A stretch of DNA of 64,000 nt, taken from assembly GCA_016183765.1 (NCBI GenBank), contig JACPEA010000002.1, positions 237,832-301,831 of the forward strand, read 5' to 3'. Below, in pieces: positions 49,461-57,547 of this stretch. The stretch is from Bacteroidota bacterium. Lineage in GTDB: Bacteria > Bacteroidota > Bacteroidia > Chitinophagales > Chitinophagaceae. How positions within the stretch are numbered: the stretch's first letter is position 1; every line of letters begins with the position of its first letter. The notes below the pieces were generated by a model. That model was not told where the DNA came from, did not search any database, and saw only the letters and a list, made by a program, of their open reading frames with translations. A program made the position numbers and the translations under genes.

Positions 49461-51896
49461 ATGAAAAAAATAAGTTTTGTTGTAATGGTCTGTTGTTTTG
49501 CAGTTATCCGTCTGCATGCACAAAGTCTTGCCTCTTTGGAGGCAAAGAGGATCGGTCTTCCCAATGGCTGGAGCCTGACACCGGTAGGCAAGTCGTTACC
49601 GTTGGGTGACCTGCCGTTGAACATGGCCGTTTCGCCTTCCCAAAAATTACTGGCCGTAACCAATAACGGGCAAAGTAAACACAGTCTGCAATTGATCGAT
49701 GTGGTTACTGAAAAAGTACTGGACCATCTGGAACTGCCCAAAGCCTGGGTAGGACTGGAGTTCAGTTTGGATAACAGGTTCCTGTACGTATCTGGCGGCA
49801 ATGATAACCGTATCTGGAAATATGCAGTCGGTAACCGGAAGTTTTTGCTGGCAGACAGTATTGTGTTAGGCAAAGCCTGGCCTGAAAAGATTTCACCTAC
49901 CGGGCTGACCATCGATCAAGATAAACAAGTCATGTATGTGGTTACCAAAGACAATAACCGTTTGTACGTGATCGACCTGGTAACCAAACAGGTCAAAAAA
50001 GAACTGGCATTGCCCGGTGAAGCGTACACCTGCCGCCTCTCGCCTGATAAAAAGGAGTTGTACATCTCTTGCTGGGGCTGCTCCAGGATATTGATATATG
50101 GCGTAACAGAGCATATGATCCTGTCGGAGATTGCGGTGGGCAGTAATCCCAACGATTTCTGCATTACCGCCAACGGGCGTTGGTTGTATGTGGCTAATGC
50201 CAACGATAATTCCGTATCGGTGATCGATACCAAACAGCGTAAAGTGGCGGAAACACTCAATGCGGCCCTGTATCCTGATGCGCCTACGGGTTCCACTACC
50301 AATGGCGTGGCCCTGAGCAGTGATGAAAAAACGCTGTACATCGCCAATGCCGATAATAACTGCCTGGCGGTATATGATGTGAGTCAGAAAGGAAGCAGTG
50401 TGTCGAAAGGATATATTCCTGTGGGTTGGTATCCTACTGCCGTAAAGACCATCGGCTCTAAAATATATGTGACAAACGGAAAGGGTTTTACCTCGCAGGC
50501 CAACCCGTTTGGTCCTAATCCCATCAGTAAGAAGATTCAGCTTGGTTTTCAGAAAGGAGATACTTCCAAACCCAGGGAAGTGCAATACATCGGCGGCCTG
50601 TTTAAAGGAACCCTGAGCATATTGCCAGTTCCTTCGGCCAGCCAGTTGAGCGTGTATTCGCAGGCGGTTTACCGGAATTCACCTTACAGTAAAACCAGGG
50701 AACTGGTGTCGCATGATGCTATCGGCAACCCCATCCCCCGGAAAGTGGGAGATTCTTCTCCCATTAAATATGTGTTTTACATCATCAAGGAAAACCGTAC
50801 CTACGACCAGGTATTGGGCGATATGCCCGAAGGCAACGGGGATAGTTCGCTTTGTTTGTTCGGAAGAAAAATAACTCCCAACCAGCATGCATTGGCCAAA
50901 GAGTTTGTATTGCTGGATAATTTCTATGTTGACGGAGAGGTCAGCGCCGATGGCCATAACTGGAGCATGGGCGCTTACGCTACGGATTACCTGGAAAAAA
51001 CCTGGGTGACCAGTTATGGTGGCCGCGGAGGTAATTATGATGCGGAAGGTAACCGCGCCATCGCCAACAACAAAAATGGTTTTATCTGGGATCATTGCAA
51101 ACGGGCCGGTGTAAGTTACCGGACCTACGGTGAGTTCGCCGATGATTACAAGCCCAATATCCCGGTATTACAGGATCATTTTTGCCCGTATTACACCAGC
51201 TGGGATGAAAGCGTACGCGATACAACCCGCGTAGGTCAATGGAAAAGGGATTTTGATTCATTGCTTGCCAACAATGCCTTGCCCAGGTTAAGCACCCTGC
51301 GCCTGATCAACGATCATACCGAGGGACTGCGTTTGGGAAGACCAACACCTTTTGCCCATGTGGCGGATAACGACCTGTCGGTTGGTATGTTTGTAGAATA
51401 CCTGAGCAAAAGCCCTATCTGGAAAGAAAGCGTGGTATTCATCCTGGAAGATGATGCACAGGATGGCCCCGATCATGTAGATGCACACAGGAGTCCGGCT
51501 TATGTGGCAGGAGGTCTGGTGAAAAGGGGATTTGTGGATCATACCATGTATTCCACTTCGTCCATGCTGCGAACCATTGAACTGATACTGGGTATCCCAC
51601 CCATGAGCCAGTACGATGCGGCAGCCACACCCATGTGGCGCTGTTTTACCAATGAAGTGAACCTGACACCATTTACAGCAAGACCAGCAGGAGTGGACCT
51701 GAACGAAAAAAATACCGGAATGAATGAATGGCAGCGGAAAAGTGAAGCTTTTGATTTTTCAAAAGAAGACCGTATTCCGGACCGCGCATTTACAGAAGTG
51801 ATCTGGAAAGCGGTAAAAGGATTGGATGCGGTTGTGCCTGCACCTAAAAGAGCCGCTTTTGTAAAACTGAATACGAAAGACAGGGATGGAGATTAA
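49461..51896 (+). CDS. Secreted YncE-type beta-propeller fused to phosphoesterase
   Basis: An 811-aa exported two-domain protein, the last gene of the phosphonate operon. ATG 49461 starts a signal peptide (KISFVVMVCCFAVIRLHAQ). Residues about 30-390 form a seven-bladed YVTN/YncE propeller (VYVANANDNSVSVID-like blades). From about 425 a phospholipase C/acid phosphatase-like phosphoesterase begins: FYIIKENRTYDQVLGD, NFYVDGEVSADGHNWSMGAYATDY, FILEDDAQDGPDHVDAHRSPAYVAG. It should hydrolyse a phospho- or phosphonoester outside the cytoplasm; releasing phosphonate head groups is an inference from context. Confidence 0.85.
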   Translation: MKKISFVVMVCCFAVIRLHAQSLASLEAKRIGLPNGWSLTPVGKSLPLGDLPLNMAVSPSQKLLAVTNNGQSKHSLQLIDVVTEKVLDHLELPKAWVGLEFSLDNRFLYVSGGNDNRIWKYAVGNRKFLLADSIVLGKAWPEKISPTGLTIDQDKQVMYVVTKDNNRLYVIDLVTKQVKKELALPGEAYTCRLSPDKKELYISCWGCSRILIYGVTEHMILSEIAVGSNPNDFCITANGRWLYVANANDNSVSVIDTKQRKVAETLNAALYPDAPTGSTTNGVALSSDEKTLYIANADNNCLAVYDVSQKGSSVSKGYIPVGWYPTAVKTIGSKIYVTNGKGFTSQANPFGPNPISKKIQLGFQKGDTSKPREVQYIGGLFKGTLSILPVPSASQLSVYSQAVYRNSPYSKTRELVSHDAIGNPIPRKVGDSSPIKYVFYIIKENRTYDQVLGDMPEGNGDSSLCLFGRKITPNQHALAKEFVLLDNFYVDGEVSADGHNWSMGAYATDYLEKTWVTSYGGRGGNYDAEGNRAIANNKNGFIWDHCKRAGVSYRTYGEFADDYKPNIPVLQDHFCPYYTSWDESVRDTTRVGQWKRDFDSLLANNALPRLSTLRLINDHTEGLRLGRPTPFAHVADNDLSVGMFVEYLSKSPIWKESVVFILEDDAQDGPDHVDAHRSPAYVAGGLVKRGFVDHTMYSTSSMLRTIELILGIPPMSQYDAAATPMWRCFTNEVNLTPFTARPAGVDLNEKNTGMNEWQRKSEAFDFSKEDRIPDRAFTEVIWKAVKGLDAVVPAPKRAAFVKLNTKDRDGD

Positions 51897-51934
51897 CTGA
51901 AACCTGTTGGTGTCGGCTCAAATAGTCATTATAA

Positions 51935-51975
51935 AAGAGGGGGCGCATTTACAGATGCGCCCCCCTCTTCTTTTT
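51935..51975 (+). terminator. Strong rho-independent terminator of the phosphonate operon
   Basis: AAGAGGGGGCGCAT pairs with ATGCGCCCCCCTCTT (one bulged C) around TTACAG and is followed by CTTTTTC. It lies 39 bp after the phosphoesterase stop. The opposing glycosyltransferase gene ends at 52018; on that strand the stem is followed by TTTTAT, so it may serve both directions. Confidence 0.88.
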
Positions 51976-52017
51976 CTTTAGGTCTAACACAGGATCTAAT
52001 TATTTGTATACAACCTG

Positions 52018-52794
52018 TTACCGTGGGTGACTGGTTTCAGTGGTGGTCAGGATATTATTTTTCCGCCAGATCAGGTTCCAGAAACAATCCTGGTATTTTT
52101 TATTCACTTCCCAGAAACCGTTGGCCTGGTAACGGCGTGATGAGGATGGCTGTACCAGTGAAGGCAGGTAGGCAATTGTTCCGAATTGGGTTAATTGTTT
52201 GCCCAGATCAATGTCATCGCCATAAAAGGTTAAATCAGTATTGTAACCACCGGCTTTTTCCAGAACCGAAGCGTGCACAAATGCATTACCACCAATCAGG
52301 ATGGCGGCTCTGCCGGCAATTTGTGCCAGATTACTGATCAATGGATAGGTTAGCTGTTGCGAAAGCAGCGAGAAAAAACGCATTTGCGGGTTGCCATCAA
52401 AATAATCATAAGGGCCTGTCACGGCAACGCGATGGGGATGCTGCAATAATGCCCTTACCCCTTTGCGCAACCAGCTCGAAGCAGGAACACAATCAGCATC
52501 CAGCTGCGCAATGATGTCACCCGTAGCCAGCTTTCGTGCAGCTTCCCTGGCAAAATTCGTTCCCTTTTGTTCCTCGCAGACCATTCGGATGGGTGGAATA
52601 CCTGTTGCCGGCTGCCTGTCGATCAACTGTTGTATCAGTAATGCAGTCTGGTCGGTAGAAGCATTGTTGGCTACAATAACTTCATAATCAGGATAATCCT
52701 GCGCAAGTATCGCTGTCAGTGTGCGATAGATGTATTTTTCTTCATTGTAAGCAGGTATCAACACCGATACTTTGGGAAGGCTGGCTTTTTTCAT
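52018..52794 (-). CDS. Family 2 glycosyltransferase
   Basis: A 258-aa soluble GT2 enzyme. VSVLIPAYNEEKYIYRTLTAILAQDYPDYEVIVANNASTD is the nucleotide-sugar-binding half; IIAQLDADCVPASSW carries the DxD metal site; GGNAFVHASVLEKAGGYNTDLTFYGDDIDLGKQLTQFG is the acceptor-side ED/GDD block. No membrane segment is seen. It is divergent from the alkaline phosphatase gene and shares its upstream region with the Pho-box-like repeats. It may therefore belong to the same response, for example glycolipid replacement of phospholipid under low phosphate, which is speculative. Confidence 0.88.
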   Translation of the reverse strand: MKKASLPKVSVLIPAYNEEKYIYRTLTAILAQDYPDYEVIVANNASTDQTALLIQQLIDRQPATGIPPIRMVCEEQKGTNFAREAARKLATGDIIAQLDADCVPASSWLRKGVRALLQHPHRVAVTGPYDYFDGNPQMRFFSLLSQQLTYPLISNLAQIAGRAAILIGGNAFVHASVLEKAGGYNTDLTFYGDDIDLGKQLTQFGTIAYLPSLVQPSSSRRYQANGFWEVNKKYQDCFWNLIWRKNNILTTTETSHPR

Positions 52795-52855
52795 AAATGA
52801 TCATTCTGGTATGAAATAACTAATCGTATGTTACCTGGGTATATCCTTTTGTTAA

Positions 52856-52910
52856 GTTCATAGTAGCTTAACCTTTCGATAACTTTTGCTTAACCCGTTG
52901 TTCATGTTGC
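52856..52910. promoter_or_regulatory. Pho-box-like 11-bp phased repeats
   Basis: Five hexamers start exactly 11 bp apart: GTTCAT (52856), CTTAAC (52867), GATAAC (52878), CTTAAC (52889), GTTCAT (52900). CTTAAC copies are 22 bp apart, the same spacing as in the susC promoter at 38673/38695. The array lies 44-93 bp upstream of the alkaline phosphatase start codon and between two divergent genes. This geometry is that of PhoB/PhoP-type direct-repeat sites. Confidence 0.55.
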
Positions 52911-52948
52911 GGATATAGTGACAGGGTTTCTTTGTAAAACCCTTTGGC

Positions 52949-54073
52949 ATGAAACCCGTTATCGTAGTCTTATTTTGTCTTTTGGGTGTACGCTCCGTTG
53001 CCCAGTCTGCTGCTCCCCGTAATGTCTTTATCATTACCACCGATGGTTTCCGCTGGCAGGAAGTATTCCGGGGAGCCGATTCATTACTGATCAGGGATAC
53101 GGCCTGTGTAAAAGACACAACCCTGCTCTGTCAGCAGTTCTGGAGCGACGATCCGGAAGAGAGAAAACGTAAGTTGCTTCCCTTTTTCTGGAATGTGATA
53201 GCACAGAAAGGCAGGTTATCAGGTAACCGCAGTTATGGCAGCGAAGTAAATGTGGCCAACCTGTACAAAATATCATATCCGGGATACAATGAAATACTTA
53301 CGGGGTATGCCGATACACGTTTCATTCCCAATCTTACCGTTCGCAACCGAAATACCAATATCCTGGAGTACCTGAATACTACGGAAATATATGCCGGTAA
53401 AGTAGTCGCATTCAGTTCCTGGAACCTGATGCCTTATATCCTGGCAGAGAACAGGAGTGGTTTACCGGTGAACAGTGGCTACGAAATGCTGGAAGAGGGA
53501 GATGACACATTGAATATTCTGATTAACGAAGTGCAGAAAAATGTAGTGCATAAGGGCAATACCCGCCAGGACCTGCTAACCTATGCCAGTGCCAAAAATT
53601 ACATTGAGCAGCAACATCCCAAAGTGGTTTTTCTGGGTTTGGGCGAAACGGATGAATATGCGCACAAAGGGCATTACGACCAGTACCTGCAAAAAGCCCA
53701 CCAGGTAGACAGAATGCTGGCTGAACTGTGGTACTATGTTCAAACAGATCCTTTTTATAAAGACAATACGGTGTTCCTGATCACGACCGACCACGGAAGG
53801 GGCAGCAAAAGAAACAAGTGGAGACAGCATGGTTTCTGGGTGAAAGGCTCAGGCGAGGCCTGGATGGCCATGATTGGTGCGGGCATTGCTTCTGAAGGTG
53901 AAATAAAAACAGAAGAGCGTTTGTACCAGAAGCAGATCGCTTCTACCGTTTCGTTGTTGTTGAATGAGAAGTTCGAAGCACCCGATCATACGGTGGCCGA
54001 ACCACTGAAACTAATCACGAACGCGGTAGCGGCTGGGCAACAGCATTCCAAAACTGTTTCAGTAAATAAATAA
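52949..54073 (+). CDS. Exported alkaline phosphatase-superfamily phosphoesterase
   Basis: A 374-aa exported metalloenzyme (signal PVIVVLFCLLGVRSVAQ). Metal and nucleophile motifs of the alkaline phosphatase/NPP superfamily are in order: FIITTDGFRW (Asp), SYPGYNEILTG (nucleophile region), LGLGETDEYAHKGHYDQY (Asp and His), ITTDHGRG (Asp-His) and WRQHGFWV (His). It should hydrolyse phosphomonoesters or diesters in the periplasm. A 7-bp stem (AGGGTTT/AAACCCT) lies just before the ATG. dedA follows after 2 bp. The upstream repeats suggest induction by phosphate starvation. Confidence 0.88.
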   Translation: MKPVIVVLFCLLGVRSVAQSAAPRNVFIITTDGFRWQEVFRGADSLLIRDTACVKDTTLLCQQFWSDDPEERKRKLLPFFWNVIAQKGRLSGNRSYGSEVNVANLYKISYPGYNEILTGYADTRFIPNLTVRNRNTNILEYLNTTEIYAGKVVAFSSWNLMPYILAENRSGLPVNSGYEMLEEGDDTLNILINEVQKNVVHKGNTRQDLLTYASAKNYIEQQHPKVVFLGLGETDEYAHKGHYDQYLQKAHQVDRMLAELWYYVQTDPFYKDNTVFLITTDHGRGSKRNKWRQHGFWVKGSGEAWMAMIGAGIASEGEIKTEERLYQKQIASTVSLLLNEKFEAPDHTVAEPLKLITNAVAAGQQHSKTVSVNK

Positions 54074-54075
54074 TC

Positions 54076-54561
54076 ATGGAGGAAATACTCGTCAACTATT
54101 TTGTCGTGTATGGCTACCTGGCCGTTTTTGCCGTGGTATTACTGCAGGAACTGGGTATGCCGGGGCTTCCTAATGAATTGGTGCTATTGTATTTTGGTCA
54201 CCTGAGCCGTCAGGCGGGGCTTTCGTATCCACTGGTAATTGCGCTGGTGGTAGTGGCCGATATGCTGGGTTCTGTCATTCTTTATTTACTGTTTTATTAT
54301 GGACGCACCTGGTTGGTGCAGATAAAACCGAGGTGGGTGAAGTTGCCGGAGAAAAAAGTCTTTTCCCTCAAGCAAAAAATGGCATCGGGCAGGGGGCGGC
54401 CCATTTTTATTGCCAAGCTCACTCCTTTTGTACGCAGTTATATTCCGGTAGTGGCGGGTTTGTTACAGGTAGAGCCTGCTTTATATGGCCGTATCATCGT
54501 GGTTACCGCTATCATCTGGAGTGGGGGATGGGTTACCGCCGGCTGGTTGCTGTATTTTTAA
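54076..54561 (+). CDS. DedA-family membrane protein
   Basis: A 161-aa protein of the DedA (VTT domain) family, which includes lipid scramblases and undecaprenyl-phosphate flippases such as UptA. Visible are VFAVVLLQELGMPGLPNELVLLYFG, the amphipathic re-entrant region, LVVVADMLGSVILYLLFYYGR and the GRPIFIAKLTPFVRSYIPVVAGLLQVEP motif. It is shorter than typical members (about 200 aa) and ends early at WLLYF. It is 2 bp after the phosphatase gene, so the two are cotranscribed; a polyprenyl-phosphate or lipid link is possible. Confidence 0.87.
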   Translation: MEEILVNYFVVYGYLAVFAVVLLQELGMPGLPNELVLLYFGHLSRQAGLSYPLVIALVVVADMLGSVILYLLFYYGRTWLVQIKPRWVKLPEKKVFSLKQKMASGRGRPIFIAKLTPFVRSYIPVVAGLLQVEPALYGRIIVVTAIIWSGGWVTAGWLLYF

Positions 54562-54579
54562 CCGGTCAGTACCGGCAGC

Positions 54580-54605
54580 AAAAAAGCCATTCGGGGAATG
54601 GCTTT
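54580..54605 (-). terminator. Rho-independent terminator for the E2 gene
   Basis: AAAGCCATTC and GAATGGCTTT form a perfect 10-bp stem around a three-base loop. On the minus strand the stem is followed by a T-run, 33 bp after the E2 stop codon. On the plus strand only two or three T residues follow, so it is weaker for dedA. Confidence 0.85.
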
Positions 54606-54637
54606 GTAAAATCAATTTTCCTGCAGGGAGTTCCGTG

Positions 54638-56116
54638 TTACAGGTACTGGAACCATTGTTTGTTCAGGTCCCATTTTTCAAATTCCTGCGCCACTTCTGA
54701 TAAGAATTTGGCACCAATACTTCCATCCACGATACGGTGATCATAACTCATGGAGAGATACATCATGTGACGGACGCCAATGGTATCACCTTCCGGCGAT
54801 TCTATCACCATCGGGCGTTTTTTGATCGCGCCAACGGCCATGATGGCTACCTGTGGCTGGTTGATGATAGGAGTGCCCATCAGGCTGCCGAAAGTGCCTA
54901 CATTGGTGAGGGTGAAAGTACCTCCCTGTGTGTCTTCGGGTTTCAGTTTGTTGTTACGGGCTGCATCGGCCATATTGTTAACGGCTTTGCTTAATCCAAC
55001 AATATTCAGTTGGTCGGCCCCTTTGATCACGGGTACGATCAGGTTACCGGTCGGTAATGCCGTAGCCATGCCGATATTGATATCCTTTTTAAGGATGATA
55101 TTATCACCTTCCAGTGAGCAGTTGATCAGCGGAAAACGTTTGATCACATTGGCAATACACTCGATGAACATCGGTGTGAACGTGAGTTTGGTCCCTTCGC
55201 GACGTTCAAATTCATCCTTTACTTTCTGGCGCCATAATACCATATGGGTTACATCAGCTTCGGCAAAACTGGTTACGTGCGGACTGGTCTGTTTGCTGTT
55301 CACCATGTGTTTGGCGATCAGTTTCCGCATCCTGTCCATTTCCACGATCTCCGTAGCACCGGATACTACCACCATTGCGGGATCGGATAATTTGCCGGAA
55401 CTGACCGGTGTGAAACTGCCCGTGACAACAGGCTCAGTAACGAAAGCTACTGCAGGTGTAACATTGATCTGACCAACAGCAGGAACGGAAACAACCGCAT
55501 CTGTGGCAGGTGTATAGACCGGCAGTTTTCCGGCTTTTTTATCAGCAACATATTGAAGGATGTCTTTTTTGGTCACCCTTCCCTCATTACCACTGCCCGG
55601 AATTCTTTCCAGTTCGCTAAGAGCAATGCTTTCACTATTGGCAATGTTAAGTACCAGCGGAGAATAAAAACGATTAACAGCAGCTTTGGCCGGTTCTGCT
55701 ACCGCAGCCGGGGTAAAAGGTACTTCCGGTGCAGCATAAAAGGCCTCGGCAATTTCAGTGGCAGCCGGGACAATGGCAGCTTCGGTCACAGGTTCTTCCG
55801 CAGCCGGAGCTGTTTCGGTTACAGTGATAGGTGTTGCAGTTGTCCCCTGCGATGTACCATTCTCACTGGCTTCCTGGCCGGTACGTATGCGGGCGATCAC
55901 GGTTCCGATGGGCACTACATCATTGATGTTGAACAAGATCTCGGTAATCACACCTTCGGCGGTAGAGGGCACTTCACTGTCCACTTTATCGGTAGCTATA
56001 TCCAATACGGTCTCGTCCTGTTTTACAGTGTCGCCAACCTGTTTGTGCCATTTCAGGATCGTGGCTTCCATAATGCTCTCGCCCAGTTTGGGCATAACCA
56101 ATTCAGCAATTGCCAT
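54638..56116 (-). CDS. 2-oxoacid dehydrogenase E2 (dihydrolipoamide acyltransferase)
   Basis: A 492-aa E2 core enzyme. Residues 1-80 form a lipoyl domain with the lipoylated Lys44 in DIATDKVDSEVPS. An Ala/Val/Pro/Thr-rich linker follows, then the E1/E3-binding domain (ALSELERIPGSGNEGRVTKKDILQYV) and the acyltransferase domain ending in MSYDHRIVDGSIGAKFL with the catalytic His. The single lipoyl domain and overall pattern fit branched-chain 2-oxoacid or 2-oxoglutarate dehydrogenase E2 more than a multi-lipoyl pyruvate type, but this is not certain. No E1 or E3 gene is adjacent. Confidence 0.92.
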   Translation of the reverse strand: MAIAELVMPKLGESIMEATILKWHKQVGDTVKQDETVLDIATDKVDSEVPSTAEGVITEILFNINDVVPIGTVIARIRTGQEASENGTSQGTTATPITVTETAPAAEEPVTEAAIVPAATEIAEAFYAAPEVPFTPAAVAEPAKAAVNRFYSPLVLNIANSESIALSELERIPGSGNEGRVTKKDILQYVADKKAGKLPVYTPATDAVVSVPAVGQINVTPAVAFVTEPVVTGSFTPVSSGKLSDPAMVVVSGATEIVEMDRMRKLIAKHMVNSKQTSPHVTSFAEADVTHMVLWRQKVKDEFERREGTKLTFTPMFIECIANVIKRFPLINCSLEGDNIILKKDINIGMATALPTGNLIVPVIKGADQLNIVGLSKAVNNMADAARNNKLKPEDTQGGTFTLTNVGTFGSLMGTPIINQPQVAIMAVGAIKKRPMVIESPEGDTIGVRHMMYLSMSYDHRIVDGSIGAKFLSEVAQEFEKWDLNKQWFQYL

Positions 56117-56248
56117 ACTGTCGTGCTGTTTTAATTCGGATAGGTCTCTATACGCTGTTGATCCGTTTTTCTTTCAATACACCGGTAAAATACACACAGA
56201 AAAACGAAAGTGCAAATGTATCGTTTGCCAGGCAAATACGAACACCTG

Positions 56249-57505
56249 TTAGCGGTTTTCATTGATAAAGATACGCAAAAGGTTGAGCGCATTGGCAGCG
56301 GTCATCTCAATGTTCCGTTTCCTGTCGTACCGGAAATGAAATAACCGGGTTTCCGTCCTGTTCTCCCCGGCCACGGCCACCCAAACCATACCCACAGGTT
56401 TTTCAGGAGTGCCTCCATCCGGACCCATAATGCCGCTCACGGCAATGGCATAGTCTGTTTGCATGATCTCCCTTACCGATGCGACCATCTGCCTCACGGT
56501 AGCTTCGCTTATGGCTCCCACGGTCTGCAGTGTCTCATCACTCACATGTAATACCTTTTGTTTGATGCGGTTATCGTAACTCACCACGCTGCCCGTAAAA
56601 TAGGCGGAAGAACCTGCGTAACTGGTGAGTACATGGGCAATATAACCTCCTGTACAACTTTCGGCGGTACTCAGGGTCCGGCCTTTTTCTTTCAGCATAC
56701 GCGCCACTACCTGTTCTATGGTCTGGTCCTCGGCTACTACCAGGTACTCTTTTACTCTTTCCTGGAACCGGTTAAAATGGTCTGTGATTTCTCCGGTCAA
56801 TTCGGTTTTATTGAACCCGAATGCCGTTAAACGCAATCTCACCATGCCATAATTGGGCAGGTAGGCCAGTTTGATGTGCGCTGGTAATGCTTCTTCCAGG
56901 TCCTGTATCAGGTTGGCCAGGAAAGATTCACCAATGCCGGCTGTCAGCAGGGTGCGGTGTTCAATAAAGCCGGTTTGAAACAGTTCCGGTATCCGGGGCA
57001 GCACTTCGTTGGTCATCAGCCATTTCATCTCATGCGGTACACCCGGAAGAGAAACGAATACGGTGTCTTCTTTGGTAAAGAGCATACCGGGCGCAGTACC
57101 CTGTTGGTTCAGCAATACGGTACACACATCCGGTACTTCGGCCTGTTTGGCATTTCGCTCGATCATCGGCCGTTTGAGCAGATTTTCAAATATATGGGTG
57201 ATATGATCCAGTGTGGGCTGGTGCACCACCATCTTTCCTCCAAAATAATCGCAGAGCAGGGGTTTGGTAATATCGTCTGCCGTAGGGCCCAGTCCGCCGG
57301 TGATGATCACCAGCTTTACCTGCCGGCTTTCCTCATCAAGCGCCTGCCAGATATCTTCCCGTACATCGCCCACAGCTACCCGGTGCTTGAGTAAAATCCC
57401 CATTTTGTTCAATTCCCGGGCTATCCAGGCGCTGTTGGTATCGATTACCTGTCCAATCAATAATTCATCTCCAATGGTAATGATCGAGGCAAAAACTTTT
57501 TCCAT
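56249..57505 (-). CDS. cinA: CinA-family protein (NMN deamidase-related)
   Basis: A 418-aa CinA protein. The N-terminal MoaB/Mog-like domain (residues 1-170) shows ASIITIGDELLIGQVIDTNSAWIA and VIITGGLGPTADDITK. The C-terminal CinA domain (from about 255) shows STAESCTGGYIAHVLTSYAGSSAYFTGSVVSYDN and AVSGIMGPDGGTPEKPVGMVW, the nicotinamide mononucleotide deamidase part used in pyridine nucleotide salvage. Both halves are complete. It is divergent from the PBP4 gene with 42 bp between them. Confidence 0.93.
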   Translation of the reverse strand: MEKVFASIITIGDELLIGQVIDTNSAWIARELNKMGILLKHRVAVGDVREDIWQALDEESRQVKLVIITGGLGPTADDITKPLLCDYFGGKMVVHQPTLDHITHIFENLLKRPMIERNAKQAEVPDVCTVLLNQQGTAPGMLFTKEDTVFVSLPGVPHEMKWLMTNEVLPRIPELFQTGFIEHRTLLTAGIGESFLANLIQDLEEALPAHIKLAYLPNYGMVRLRLTAFGFNKTELTGEITDHFNRFQERVKEYLVVAEDQTIEQVVARMLKEKGRTLSTAESCTGGYIAHVLTSYAGSSAYFTGSVVSYDNRIKQKVLHVSDETLQTVGAISEATVRQMVASVREIMQTDYAIAVSGIMGPDGGTPEKPVGMVWVAVAGENRTETRLFHFRYDRKRNIEMTAANALNLLRIFINENR

Positions 57506-57547
57506 AGTCTGCTTACGCTTAATTTTAGTGCAAGGTAAAGGGCAAAT

